Shown here: in pieces, positions 27,334 through 36,185 of the stretch
Position numbering within the stretch: position 1 is the stretch's first letter
Layout of the letters: every line of letters begins with the position of its first letter
DNA from: Hymenobacter sublimis
Lineage (GTDB): Bacteria; Bacteroidota; Bacteroidia; Cytophagales; Hymenobacteraceae
Length of the DNA: 64,000 bases
Assembly: GCF_023101345.1 (NCBI RefSeq)
Contig: NZ_CP095849.1
Coordinates: forward strand, 28,884 to 92,883
Direction: 5' to 3'
Notes under the pieces: model-generated
The model's input: the letters and a program-made list of their open reading frames with translations, nothing else
What the model was told of the DNA's origin: nothing
Database searches by the model: none
Made by a program: the position numbers and the translations under genes

Positions 27334-28521
27334 ATGTTTTCAGATTTTCCCAATCTGCACCCCCTGGTGGTGCACTTGCCCATTGTCCTGATACTGCTGG
27401 CTGCGGCATTGCAGGCCCTGCTGGTATTCAAGGACTGGCCCCAGGTGCGCTGGATTGCCTTGGCCGTGATGGCTGGGGGCTTTGCCGGGGCGGTGGCGGC
27501 CAGCACCGTGTTTCATGCGGCGGCAATTGGCCTTTCGCCCCGGGCAGCGGCCGTGTACGCGGCCCACGAGCAGTTCGCCGGCTACACCACCTGGCTCTCG
27601 GGCATCACGCTGCTATTGGCCGGCATCGGGTTTTACTTTAAGGTGCAGCGCCGGGCCTACGAGGTGCTGGTGCTGGTGGCAGCCGTGGCGGCGGCCGGCG
27701 CGCTTTCCGTGGCCGGGCACCGAGGTGCGCAGCTGGTGTACGTCGAGGGCGTGGGTCCCAAGGGCAACCTGCTCGATAAAAGCCACGGCCACGGCGGGGA
27801 GGATGCCATGCCCGGCATGGACATGCCGGCTTCCGAAGCGGACGCCCACAACGAGGAGCTTGGCCCAAGCGACGGGACTCGCCCACCATCAGTGGCTACG
27901 CCAGGTACCTCCCCGGCCAGCATGGAAGGCATGAACATGGGCCCCGGCCCGCAGGCCGCCCAGCTAGGTCAGCGCCGTCAACCCATGGAACAAATGGAAG
28001 GCATGAACATGCCCACCCAACGGCGCGGCGGCCAACCGCAGCCGGCGCCGGCAGGACGGGCCGCCCAGCAGGGAGCCATGGCCGATATGCCGGGGATGAA
28101 CATGCCCGGGATGCGTACGCAACGTCCCTCCGGCCAAGGCAGCCCGCGCAAAGCGCCGCCCGCCCCGATGGACATGGGCAACATGCCCGGCATGGACATG
28201 GGTCCTGCCCGCTCGAAAAACACCTCCCCAAGCAAACCCGCCATAGGTACTATGAAAGGCATGGAAAACATGCCCGGCATGCAGCCCGCCGGCGGCCAAA
28301 AGCCTGTGACAACGCGCCAGCAGATGGACGATATGTCCGGAATGCCGGGCATGAAAAAGGGCGAGGCTATGCCCGGTATGGGCGATAGGAAGGGAATGGA
28401 GAAGCCCGGAACGGGCGCCATGCCGGGCATGCCGGGAATAGCCATGCCCAGCAGCCCCATGGATAAGTACCGGTTCGAGGACAACAACCCGGCCCGCAGC
28501 ACCCCCAAACGCGACAAGTAA
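27334..28521 (+). CDS. DUF2231 membrane protein with long Met-rich tail
   Basis: A 395-residue protein. The first 145 residues form a four-helix DUF2231-like domain starting MFSDFPNLHPLVVHLPIVLILL, with His at HPLVVHLP, FHAAAIG and AHEQFAGYTTW. From about residue 159 to the end (about 237 residues) follows a hydrophilic Met-rich tail with over 30 Met in MPGM, GMNM, DMPG and GMDM units. The start at 27334 is chosen because DUF2231 begins there, although the frame stays open to 27187. The MxxM spacing is typical of periplasmic Cu+-binding segments. It is co-transcribed with the multicopper oxidase (6-bp gap), which has a similar Met-rich insert. Confidence 0.8.
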   Translation: MFSDFPNLHPLVVHLPIVLILLAAALQALLVFKDWPQVRWIALAVMAGGFAGAVAASTVFHAAAIGLSPRAAAVYAAHEQFAGYTTWLSGITLLLAGIGFYFKVQRRAYEVLVLVAAVAAAGALSVAGHRGAQLVYVEGVGPKGNLLDKSHGHGGEDAMPGMDMPASEADAHNEELGPSDGTRPPSVATPGTSPASMEGMNMGPGPQAAQLGQRRQPMEQMEGMNMPTQRRGGQPQPAPAGRAAQQGAMADMPGMNMPGMRTQRPSGQGSPRKAPPAPMDMGNMPGMDMGPARSKNTSPSKPAIGTMKGMENMPGMQPAGGQKPVTTRQQMDDMSGMPGMKKGEAMPGMGDRKGMEKPGTGAMPGMPGIAMPSSPMDKYRFEDNNPARSTPKRDK

Positions 28522-28527
28522 CGACCG

Positions 28528-30948
28528 ATGCGAATACTCTTTCTACTGGCTGCCCTGCTGGCCGCCATGCCCGCCTGGGCGCAGCACACGCCGGGCATGC
28601 GTATGGGCAAAAGCGCCGAGCCTCACCTGACCCAGTCTGCGCCCCCGGCTGCTCAGCTGCAGGGCAAGGTCGTGACGCCTCGCACGAGCTACGTGGGCAA
28701 GCGGGTGGAGTACGACCTGTACGTGGACGAGCGCCTGGTCAACTTCACGGGCCGCACCCGCCGGGCCATCGGCATCAACGGCCAGATTCCGGCCCCCACG
28801 CTCACCTTCAACGAGGGGGACACCGCCGTGATTCGGGTGCACAACCAGATGCACATGGAAACCAGCATCCACTGGCACGGCCTGCTGCTGCCCAACGAGC
28901 AGGACGGCGTACCCTACCTCAACACGGCCCCGGTCGAGCCGGGCGGCACCCACACGTTCGTGTTCCCCCTGATTCAGAGCGGCACCTACTGGTACCACTC
29001 CCACACCATGCTGCAGGAGCAGGACGGCGTGTACGGCTCCATCGTCATCCACCCCAAGCGCATTCCCTACGAGATGAAGGAGTACGTGCTGGTGCTCTCC
29101 GACTGGACCGACCACAAATCCAAGGAGGTGCTGCGCTACCTCAAGCGCACCGGCGAGTGGTTCGCCGTGCAGAAAGGGGCCACCCAGAGCTACGGCGAGG
29201 CCCTGGCCGCCGGCTACTTCAAGGACAAGCTCAAGCAGGAGTGGGGGCGCATGCCGGCCATGGACCTGACCGACATCTACTACAACAAATTCCTGACCAA
29301 CGGGCAGGAAAAGGGCTATTTCAAGGACGCCAAGCCCGGGGAGGTGGTGCGCCTGCGCATCATCAACGGCAGCGCTTCCTCCTACTTTTACCTGCAGTAC
29401 GCCGGCGGACCCATGCAGGTCATCGCCGCCGACGGCATCAACGTGGAGCCCTTCCCCGTCACCAAGCTCGAAATTGCCACGGCCGAAACCTACGACCTGC
29501 TGGTGACGGTGCCCGCTGTGGGCGCGGCCGAGTTTCGGGCCACGGCCAACGACATCACGGGCTACACCTCCACCTATATCGGGCAGGGCGAGCCGATGAA
29601 AGCGCCGGATCTGCCCCGCATCAACTACTTCCAGATGATGCGGGAGATGAACAGCATGGAAGGCATGAGCGGCATGGACATGGGCGGCGCCGGCATGACC
29701 AAAGAGCAGGGCAGTGGGGAGATGAAAGGCATGGACATGGCGGGCCACCAGGGCCCGAAGCCGGCCCCTCCGGCTAGTGGTTCGGCGATGCCGGGAATGA
29801 ATATGGAGCACGGCGCCGCGCCCGCCACCACGGCCCCCTCACCGCAGAGCCGGCCCGCGAATGCCCAGGAAAAAGCCGGCAAAAGCATGGGCAGCATGCA
29901 GGACATGGGCGGTATGGCGGGCATGGACATGGGAGGAATGGCCGGGATGAGCGGCATGGGGGGCAGCGCCGGCGACTTCAACTACAACCTGTTGCGGGCC
30001 CTCAACCCCACCACGCTGGATTCGACCAAGCAGTGGCGGGAAATCAACCTGACCCTCACCGGCAACATGCTGCGCTACGTGTGGTCGTTTGACAACAAGA
30101 CCCTCTCCCAGGCCGATAAGATTCCCATCCGTAGGGGCGAGAACGTGCGCATGACCTTTACCAACACCACCATGATGCGCCACCCGCTGCACCTGCACGG
30201 GCACTTTTTCCGGCTCGTGAATGCCCAGGGTGCTTATTCGCCGATGAAGCACACCTTCGACATTCAGTCCATGGGCAAGGTCACCATCGAATTCGACGCC
30301 AACGAGGAGCAGGACTGGTTTTTCCACTGCCACATCCTCTACCACATGATGGCCGGCATGGCCCGCATCGTGAGCTACGAGGGCACTCCGCAGAACCAGT
30401 ACGCCCGCACCGACTACAAAGAGCTGAAAAAAGAAGACAACCAGCCTTACCTCTGGGCCGACCTGATGGCCCACTCGCAGGGCGCTTTTCTGGAAAGCAC
30501 CCTGTCCAACAACCGCAACGCGCTCGAATTCGAGGGCCGCGTGAACTACCAAGGCAACTTCGAAACCGAAACCCACCTGCTGCGCTACCTCGACAACCGG
30601 CAGTTTATCGCCGCCTTTGTCGGCTTTGACTACCGTAACAACCGCACGCTGCTCGCGGAGGGCGAGCGCAACACCAAAAACAACCGGCGGGTGTTCGACG
30701 TGGGCGTGTATTACCTGCTGCCGCTGCTCGTGCGCTCGGAGCTGCGCCTGGACAGCAACGGCAAGGTGCGCCTGCAGCTGGAGCGCACCGACCTGCCGCT
30801 GAGCAACAACTTCTTCGCCGACCTGCTGGTGAACACGGACCGGGAATACAATGTCGCCTTCCGCTACATGGTCAGCAAGTACGTGTCATTGAGCACTAAC
30901 TACGACAGTGACTACAAGTGGGGCGCCGGCCTGACGCTCCACTATTAA
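28528..30948 (+). CDS. Multicopper oxidase with Met-rich insert and C-terminal barrel-like domain
   Basis: An 806-residue copper oxidase, with signal peptide (MRILFLLAALLAAMPAWAQ). Copper ligands are intact: HWHG near residues 113-117, YWYHSH near 154-158, HPLHLHGHF near 552-560 and HCHILYHMMAGM near 600-611 with Cys601, His606 and axial Met611. Between cupredoxin domains 2 and 3 (about 370-480) lies a Met-rich insert (SMEGMSGMDMGGAGM, MGGMAGMDMGG). After about residue 630 a beta-rich region (LLRYLDNRQFIAAFVGFDYR ... YKWGAGLTLHY) resembles an outer-membrane barrel (CopB-like). It likely oxidises Cu+ in the periplasm (CopA/CueO-type). Confidence 0.88.
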   Translation: MRILFLLAALLAAMPAWAQHTPGMRMGKSAEPHLTQSAPPAAQLQGKVVTPRTSYVGKRVEYDLYVDERLVNFTGRTRRAIGINGQIPAPTLTFNEGDTAVIRVHNQMHMETSIHWHGLLLPNEQDGVPYLNTAPVEPGGTHTFVFPLIQSGTYWYHSHTMLQEQDGVYGSIVIHPKRIPYEMKEYVLVLSDWTDHKSKEVLRYLKRTGEWFAVQKGATQSYGEALAAGYFKDKLKQEWGRMPAMDLTDIYYNKFLTNGQEKGYFKDAKPGEVVRLRIINGSASSYFYLQYAGGPMQVIAADGINVEPFPVTKLEIATAETYDLLVTVPAVGAAEFRATANDITGYTSTYIGQGEPMKAPDLPRINYFQMMREMNSMEGMSGMDMGGAGMTKEQGSGEMKGMDMAGHQGPKPAPPASGSAMPGMNMEHGAAPATTAPSPQSRPANAQEKAGKSMGSMQDMGGMAGMDMGGMAGMSGMGGSAGDFNYNLLRALNPTTLDSTKQWREINLTLTGNMLRYVWSFDNKTLSQADKIPIRRGENVRMTFTNTTMMRHPLHLHGHFFRLVNAQGAYSPMKHTFDIQSMGKVTIEFDANEEQDWFFHCHILYHMMAGMARIVSYEGTPQNQYARTDYKELKKEDNQPYLWADLMAHSQGAFLESTLSNNRNALEFEGRVNYQGNFETETHLLRYLDNRQFIAAFVGFDYRNNRTLLAEGERNTKNNRRVFDVGVYYLLPLLVRSELRLDSNGKVRLQLERTDLPLSNNFFADLLVNTDREYNVAFRYMVSKYVSLSTNYDSDYKWGAGLTLHY

Positions 30949-30966
30949 TCGCCCAGAGGTTTAGCG

Positions 30967-31887
30967 TTAATTGCAGGCCTTCACCAGGGCGGTCACGCTG
31001 AGCGTGGCCGTGGCGTCGGTGGTGTAGTTGTCGTTGTTGACGCACACGAAGAAGCGGCGTGTCCCGGGGGGCAGCGACATTGGCCGGGTTTCCTGAGGCG
31101 TGTTGGTTTCCATGCGCAAGCACGAGTTGGGAATGGTTATCGAGCCTTTCGTAGCCAGGAATTGCTGCATGGCCGCCGGACTGGTGGTGATGTACCAGTG
31201 GCACTTGGTGGACGTCGTGGGCGGCTTGGTGTCCTGCTTCGACAAAGTGGAAGCGGCCATGGACAACAGGGCCACCGTACCGGTGGCCGGATTGCTCAGG
31301 GCCGCGGCCATGCTCAAGGCCGTGGACCAGGAAGCGGGCTGATGGCCGTCGCGGATGTCGAGCTTGTACACGATACCCACCGTGCCCTCGGGCACGTCGA
31401 CTTCAAACACCTTTCGGCTTAGGTGCATGCAGTTGCTGCAGTGAATCTCCGCGCTGCTGAGCGGCAGGGCATCTTCCACTGCATACGTGCACTTGATTTC
31501 GCGCCCGTCCTCGTGCCAGCTGCGAAAATCAGCCTGCTGGGCGCCGTTGACGTAGGTACCCCGAAAGCTCAGCTTTCCGTTCTCGTGCCAGCCCGTGCAC
31601 AGCCCTGAAGGCACGTCGGGGTGCTCTTTAACCATCTTGCCTTCCCACTGCTTTTGCCAGGAAGGGTAGAAATAGTCGCGCACGGTGCCCACGGTTTTAC
31701 CAGCCGCGTCGTGGCGGGCTATACGGGCGTAGGCCACTTCTTCCAGCGTCTCGGTGCGCTCCCAGTCCCGGTCGAAGTAGACGGTATCGGCTGGAGGAAG
31801 CGATACCGCGGCCGGCTTGGGACGCTGGGCTAGCGCGGTAATAGTACTAATAAGGAGTAGGAACTGCAGAAAGTAGAGTTTTACCAT
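30967..31887 (-). CDS. Secreted MORN-repeat (YwqK-like) protein
   Basis: A 306-residue secreted protein with a signal peptide (MVKLYFLQFLLLISTITALAQ). Residues about 95-130 hold toxin-antitoxin YwqK/MORN-like repeats (GWHENGKLSFRGTYVNGAQ, SWHEDGREIK). After that comes a Cys-containing domain (IHCSNCMHLSRKVFEVDVPE). The function is unknown; MORN-type secreted proteins are common in Bacteroidota. It is convergent with the oxidase gene and lies at the boundary with the defence island. Confidence 0.6.
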   Translation of the reverse strand: MVKLYFLQFLLLISTITALAQRPKPAAVSLPPADTVYFDRDWERTETLEEVAYARIARHDAAGKTVGTVRDYFYPSWQKQWEGKMVKEHPDVPSGLCTGWHENGKLSFRGTYVNGAQQADFRSWHEDGREIKCTYAVEDALPLSSAEIHCSNCMHLSRKVFEVDVPEGTVGIVYKLDIRDGHQPASWSTALSMAAALSNPATGTVALLSMAASTLSKQDTKPPTTSTKCHWYITTSPAAMQQFLATKGSITIPNSCLRMETNTPQETRPMSLPPGTRRFFVCVNNDNYTTDATATLSVTALVKACN

Positions 31888-32222
31888 ACAGAGTAAGCCA
31901 GCGGAAAAGACAGAGTAGCGGTTGGTAAATGTACTGACAAGTCGCTTTCTGTCTAATCCTCACATGGGGCTACATGAATGAGTAGGCAGCAAGTTGAGAC
32001 GTCATACTTGTTACCCGAGATGCCAAAATTGTCACATAACGCTCAGCCTACTCTTTTTTCGATAAGGTATGACAAGTCTTAGCTAACATACCTGAAAGGC
32101 CGCCCTTTCGAGCGGCCTTTTTCTTGAGGTAATAGGTATCGATTAGTAAGTTTTATCGCTACCTATCCGCTATCTTGCTGACCCACCCAAAATCGGGCAA
32201 CTAAACCTTATATATAAGCTGT
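31888..32222. other. 335-bp intergenic region at the island boundary
   Basis: Apart from the terminator at 32095-32123 and a 12-bp palindrome CTTATATATAAG at 32207-32218 just before the recombinase start (possible promoter or operator), I see no gene. It is clearly more AT-rich than the copper island. Confidence 0.6.
32095..32123 (+). terminator. Intrinsic terminator upstream of the recombinase gene
   Basis: Stem AAAGGCCGC (32095-32103) with GCGGCCTTT (32112-32120), 8-nt loop, then TT (five Ts in a row with the stem end). It would stop rightward transcripts before the recombinase gene. Confidence 0.75.
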
Positions 32223-33182
32223 ATGGAAAACTCCGTCGCGCTCACCGTGAATCCCGTGGGTCATGCCCTGGCGCACCACACCGGCGCGGCGGCCCGCTAC
32301 GTCGAGGCCGGGCTTACCGGCGCGCCCAACACGGCCCGGGCGTACGCCGCGCACCTGAAGCGCTTCAGTGCCTGGTGCACCGAGCACGGCTTCTCGGCAT
32401 TGCCAGCACCTGTAGATGCGCTGGTTGGGTTTTGTACCCACCTGGCCGAAGCGGGCAAGAAGGTCGGCACCTTGGAGCAGCACTGCGCCGCCATCAGCAA
32501 GGCCCACGCGGTTCGTGGTGTGGACTCGCCGACGGACGACAAGCAGTTCAAGATTTTCATGGACGGCGTACGCCGGGTCCACGGCGTGCGGCAGAAGCAG
32601 GCGCCGGCATTTACGCTGGCGCAGCTCAAGCAGCTGGTGCGCAGCCTGGATGTGCAGACGGTGACCGGGCTGCGGGACCGGGCCATTCTGCTACTCGGTT
32701 TCACCGGGGCGTTTCGCCGCTCGGAGTTGACGGCGCTCAATGTGCAGGACCTGCGCTTTACCGAGGAATGCTTGGTCGTGTCGCTGGGCAAGAGTAAAAC
32801 CAACCAGTTGGGTGATTACGAGGAAAAGGCCATATTTTACTCCCCTGAGCCAGCAGTGTGCCCCATCCGCTCTTTAAAGGCGTGGCTAGAGCAGCTGGAA
32901 CGCAGCGAAGGCCCGGTATTCGTGATGCTGCGCAAGGGCAATCGTCTCACCACCAACCGCCTCTCAGACCAGACTATTAATACCCTTGTGCAACGTTACT
33001 TGGGATTAGGCTATACGGCCCATTCCCTGCGGGCGTCCTTCGTGACGGTGGCCAAGCTCAACGGGGCTGATGATAGCAAAATCATGAACCAGACCAAGCA
33101 CAAGACCAGCGCTATGATTCGTCGTTACACGCGTTTAGACAATGTCCAACAGCATAACGCGGCTAAGGAACTAGGCTTGTAA
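32223..33182 (+). CDS. Tyrosine recombinase (phage-integrase family)
   Basis: A 319-residue site-specific recombinase. The N-terminal core-binding domain (NTARAYAAHLKRFSAWCTEHG) is followed by the catalytic domain. Visible residues: Arg165 in FRRSELTAL, His267-x-x-Arg270 (HSLRASFVTVAKLNG), His293 (TKHKT) and nucleophile Tyr302 (IRRYTR); the 9-residue His-Tyr gap is typical. It could insert or resolve the island, or work as a plasmid multimer resolvase. It lies at the left end of the AT-richer region, directly before the ABC-3C genes. A palindrome sits 4 bp upstream of its ATG. Confidence 0.9.
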   Translation: MENSVALTVNPVGHALAHHTGAAARYVEAGLTGAPNTARAYAAHLKRFSAWCTEHGFSALPAPVDALVGFCTHLAEAGKKVGTLEQHCAAISKAHAVRGVDSPTDDKQFKIFMDGVRRVHGVRQKQAPAFTLAQLKQLVRSLDVQTVTGLRDRAILLLGFTGAFRRSELTALNVQDLRFTEECLVVSLGKSKTNQLGDYEEKAIFYSPEPAVCPIRSLKAWLEQLERSEGPVFVMLRKGNRLTTNRLSDQTINTLVQRYLGLGYTAHSLRASFVTVAKLNGADDSKIMNQTKHKTSAMIRRYTRLDNVQQHNAAKELGL

Positions 33183-33275
33183 AACCCGGTAAATCCAAAC
33201 TACTCGTACAGGCATCGTAGCTTGCGGGACGGCCATTTCGGACATGTTAAACCACTGTTCAAACCTCTTTACTTG

Positions 33276-34196
33276 ATGCATCCAGAAACGCGAGAAATGT
33301 ACGAAATGAGGTTTAAACTTCGTGTTTACGAAAGCAAGGGCGATGTATACCAATCTCTGTTTTCAGATGTGATGCAGCGGGCCCATCCAGAAGACTTCAT
33401 GAAAACGCGGCCATGGGGTAACCTCGGTGACAAAAAGAACGATGGGTTTTTAAAATCCGAGCGTCATTTGTACCAAGTTTATGCTCCAAACGAAATGACC
33501 GCGGCGCAAGCCATCAAGAAAATTGAAGAGGACTTTTTGGGTGCCTTACCCCATTGGGGCTCTGATTTCGACAAGTGGTCCTTTGTGCACAACGCATTTG
33601 ATGGCTTAGGACCTCATATACAGCAGACAATACTGGCTTTAGAGAAACAGCACCATCCTATAAAACTTACTCCTTTCAGCCCTATTGACCTTTCCAAGAA
33701 GCTGTTTAGCCTTGATGAGGATGATATTATGGCGGTCCTGGGACTGCCCTACAAACCAACGAGGCCTTCACAAATAACCTTTGAGGAAATCAAGCATGTT
33801 TTAGAACAACTTGCTCACTCACTTCCTGAGCAACCAGCCCATATACAAGAAGTGCCTCCAGGAAAACTCAATGCAAACAGCTTGAGCTCCAATAGTCGAA
33901 ACTTGGTTCGCATGGGGATGGGGCTTGCTCCACGCGTTGGCGATTTCTTTGGCACTCATCGATTCGACCCTGAGCTTGGCAACCGAGTTGCTCAGGTGCT
34001 TAGAGAAGAGTACATCCGATTAAAAGGGTCTCGCATTGGGCCTGATGCTATTTACAGTGCACTATTTAACTTGATAAGACAACATCAGCATTCATCTGAG
34101 GCAGCAGCTTTGGCAATTTTAGCCTACTTCTTTGAGCGTTGTGACATTTTTGAGCCTCTTAGTAGCACCCCATCTTTGCAGGAGGCAGAGGCATGA
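33276..34196 (+). CDS. ABC-3C system effector-type protein
   Basis: About 306 residues (ATG 33276; an earlier frame start at 33222 is a TTG). The N-terminal region holds a restriction-endonuclease-like pattern: MRFKLRVYESKGDVYQSLFS, then GNLGDKKNDGFLKSERHL and YQVYAPNEMTAAQA. The D.K.DGF...YQVYAP block is what I know from ABC-3C (ABC-three-component) effectors. The C-terminus (DPELGNRVAQVLREEYIRLKG) would be the system-specific module. It overlaps the next gene (ATGA), which is the middle component. Role: nuclease or other effector activated by the ABC ATPase (inference). Confidence 0.7.
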   Translation: MHPETREMYEMRFKLRVYESKGDVYQSLFSDVMQRAHPEDFMKTRPWGNLGDKKNDGFLKSERHLYQVYAPNEMTAAQAIKKIEEDFLGALPHWGSDFDKWSFVHNAFDGLGPHIQQTILALEKQHHPIKLTPFSPIDLSKKLFSLDEDDIMAVLGLPYKPTRPSQITFEEIKHVLEQLAHSLPEQPAHIQEVPPGKLNANSLSSNSRNLVRMGMGLAPRVGDFFGTHRFDPELGNRVAQVLREEYIRLKGSRIGPDAIYSALFNLIRQHQHSSEAAALAILAYFFERCDIFEPLSSTPSLQEAEA

Positions 34197-34432
34197 TTCT
34201 ACCCACCAAACATCTTCCGACCGAACGTGCCTTGCTTACTGTTGGTGCGCAACTGCTAATGCATCTGCAAGAACCCAAATCAGTCTCGCGGCTTTGGTCA
34301 GATATTAAGCATGACCCTTCTCAGGATAATTCTATTTCCTTCGACTGGTTCGTGCTCGCTCTTGACCTCTTATCCGCAATGGGCATCATTCATTTCGCAA
34401 ACGAGCGCATTGCCCGGACAACCTCTGCATGA
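34193..34432 (+). CDS. ABC-3C system middle component
   Basis: A 79-residue protein: MILPTKHLPTERALLTVGAQLLMHLQEPKSVSRLWSDIK..., ISFDWFVLALDLLSAMGIIHF. This matches what I recall of ABC-3C middle component 6 (short, ILPxKxxxxERxLL, SFDWFVLALDLL). It overlaps both neighbours by ATGA, so all three genes are translated as a unit. Middle components are thought to link the ATPase to the effector. Confidence 0.78.
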   Translation: MILPTKHLPTERALLTVGAQLLMHLQEPKSVSRLWSDIKHDPSQDNSISFDWFVLALDLLSAMGIIHFANERIARTTSA

Positions 34433-36183
34433 TTTATTCTATTTTCAGCTCGTTGCCTAGTTTTAAGTCTTACGCCTTTCGCTCAGGCTTAAATATAATT
34501 ATTGCTGATAAAGGCGAAGCTTCAGGGGCTGGCCAAACACGTAATAAAGCGGGCAAGTCAAGTATTGTATTATTAATACATTTTGCGCTCGGTAAAGAAG
34601 GAGACCCTAGTTCTCTTTTTCGCAAACCTGAGCTGAAGGACCATAATTTTGGGATAGAATTTGACCTGCGCGGGGTACGTATCCGCGCAACCCGCTCAGG
34701 TGCAAATTTTGGCAAGGTGCATTTAACACAAGTCGACGCATCTGAAGCTGTCAAAGATTGGCCCGTTGATGCATTAGATGGAGAATGGGAGGCTACTGTT
34801 TCTAGTGCAAAGTGGGAGTCTGATTTAGGGAGAATTATATTTCAACTCCCTGAAAAACCCGAAAAATTTGGGCCTAAGTTTGGCATGCTCTTCAACTATT
34901 TCGCTCGCCGAGCAAGCAGTGGAGCCTTTCTCAACCCACAGCAGCAGTCAAGCAAGCAAAGCCCGGCGGACACTCGGGTAGCGCTCTCCTACCTACTGGG
35001 ATTGGATTGGCGCATCAGTACGGAGCGGGAACAGCTTAGACAATCTGCGGAGAACACTAAAAAGCTACAGAAAGCTGCACAAGACGGTCTCTTAGAAGGG
35101 CTCACTGGTGACCCGAAGCAATTGCTTACGCAATCTGTGCTCGTCCAGGAAGATGTCAACAGAATGACGGAGGCTGTTCGCAGCTTTCGAATGCTTCCCG
35201 ATTATGCGGAACGGGAGAAAGAAGCAAATGCTCTCACCCGTGAGATAAATAAATTAGCGGACGAGAATGCCCAAGACAGTCTGTACATCCATGATTTGGA
35301 AGTCTCGCTGAGCTCAGAGTTGGCCCCACAGCTTGATGATGTGCAACGAATGTACTTGGAGGCAGGAGTATCCTTGCCGGGAATAGCATTGCAGCGATTT
35401 GAAGAGGTGCGCAAATTTCACGAATCGGTAGTGCGCAACCGAAAAATGTACTTAGAAGAAGAATTAACGCAGGCTCGCCTAAATGTTGAGACTAGGCTAC
35501 GCAAAATGACTCAACTCGATGACAGGCGAACTGAGGTAATGACACTTTTAAAGACACATGGTGCCTTACAGCATTACTCGAAGCTACAGAGCGAATTAAG
35601 TAGAGCAGAGGCCCGGGCTGAACAGATAAAGCAACAGCAGTCTATTTTACATGAAGTCGCTGAACGTGTTGCTCAGTTCAAGATTGACCAGCAACGCCTG
35701 TACTTACGGCTACAACGCGACTTTATCGAAAACGAGCAGTTACTAAAAGACGCCATTTTAGCATTTGAAGAAGCTTCACGAGCGCTGTATGAAAATGCAG
35801 GTAATCTCAATATTTATCCGAGTGAAACGGGGCCCAATTTTGAGGTGACCATTCAAGGAATGAAAAGCCAAGGAGTTAACAACGCACAGATATTTTGCTT
35901 TGACATGATGTTGATGCGAATGGCTGCGAGGCGCGGAATTTCTCCTGGATTTTTGATACACGATAGTAGCCTGTTTGACCCTATCGACGAACGTCAGAAA
36001 GAAAGAGCTTTAGAATATGGAGCCAAGCTGGCGGAGCAAATTGGCTTTCAATATATTGTAACACTGAACTCTGACCAATTCCCGAAAGAGAAGGTTACTG
36101 CTTTTCCTCTGGAAGACTACATAATTCATCCAAGGTTGACTGACGAACCTGGCGGTGGTCTGTTCGGGTTCGAGTTTAACTAG
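34429..36183 (+). CDS. ABC-3C ATPase with DUF2326 domain
   Basis: A 584-residue SMC/RecN-like ATPase. Walker A includes Lys43 (RNKAGKSSIVLLIHFALG). It has long coiled-coil arms (about 180-460) and a C-terminal DUF2326 block with a Walker B/D-loop-like segment near residue 510 (GFLIHDSSLFDPIDERQ). It completes the ABC-3C set and would sense nucleic acid or phage and trigger the effector. The gene ends two bases before the inverted repeat of an IS element. Codon use is much AT-richer than in the tra or copper genes, a sign of recent transfer. Confidence 0.85.
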   Translation: MIYSIFSSLPSFKSYAFRSGLNIIIADKGEASGAGQTRNKAGKSSIVLLIHFALGKEGDPSSLFRKPELKDHNFGIEFDLRGVRIRATRSGANFGKVHLTQVDASEAVKDWPVDALDGEWEATVSSAKWESDLGRIIFQLPEKPEKFGPKFGMLFNYFARRASSGAFLNPQQQSSKQSPADTRVALSYLLGLDWRISTEREQLRQSAENTKKLQKAAQDGLLEGLTGDPKQLLTQSVLVQEDVNRMTEAVRSFRMLPDYAEREKEANALTREINKLADENAQDSLYIHDLEVSLSSELAPQLDDVQRMYLEAGVSLPGIALQRFEEVRKFHESVVRNRKMYLEEELTQARLNVETRLRKMTQLDDRRTEVMTLLKTHGALQHYSKLQSELSRAEARAEQIKQQQSILHEVAERVAQFKIDQQRLYLRLQRDFIENEQLLKDAILAFEEASRALYENAGNLNIYPSETGPNFEVTIQGMKSQGVNNAQIFCFDMMLMRMAARRGISPGFLIHDSSLFDPIDERQKERALEYGAKLAEQIGFQYIVTLNSDQFPKEKVTAFPLEDYIIHPRLTDEPGGGLFGFEFN

Positions 36184-36185
36184 AG

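Noticed and set aside
32131..32160. AATAGGT and GTTTTATCG segments near the recombinase that resemble iteron halves
   Set aside because: The halves are separated by 12 bp of unrelated sequence and there is no second copy; most likely chance.
33222..33275. Extended start of the ABC-3C effector at 33222
   Set aside because: It would use TTG and the extra residues lack any family similarity; a weak -7-like box (TAGCTTGC) overlaps that start.
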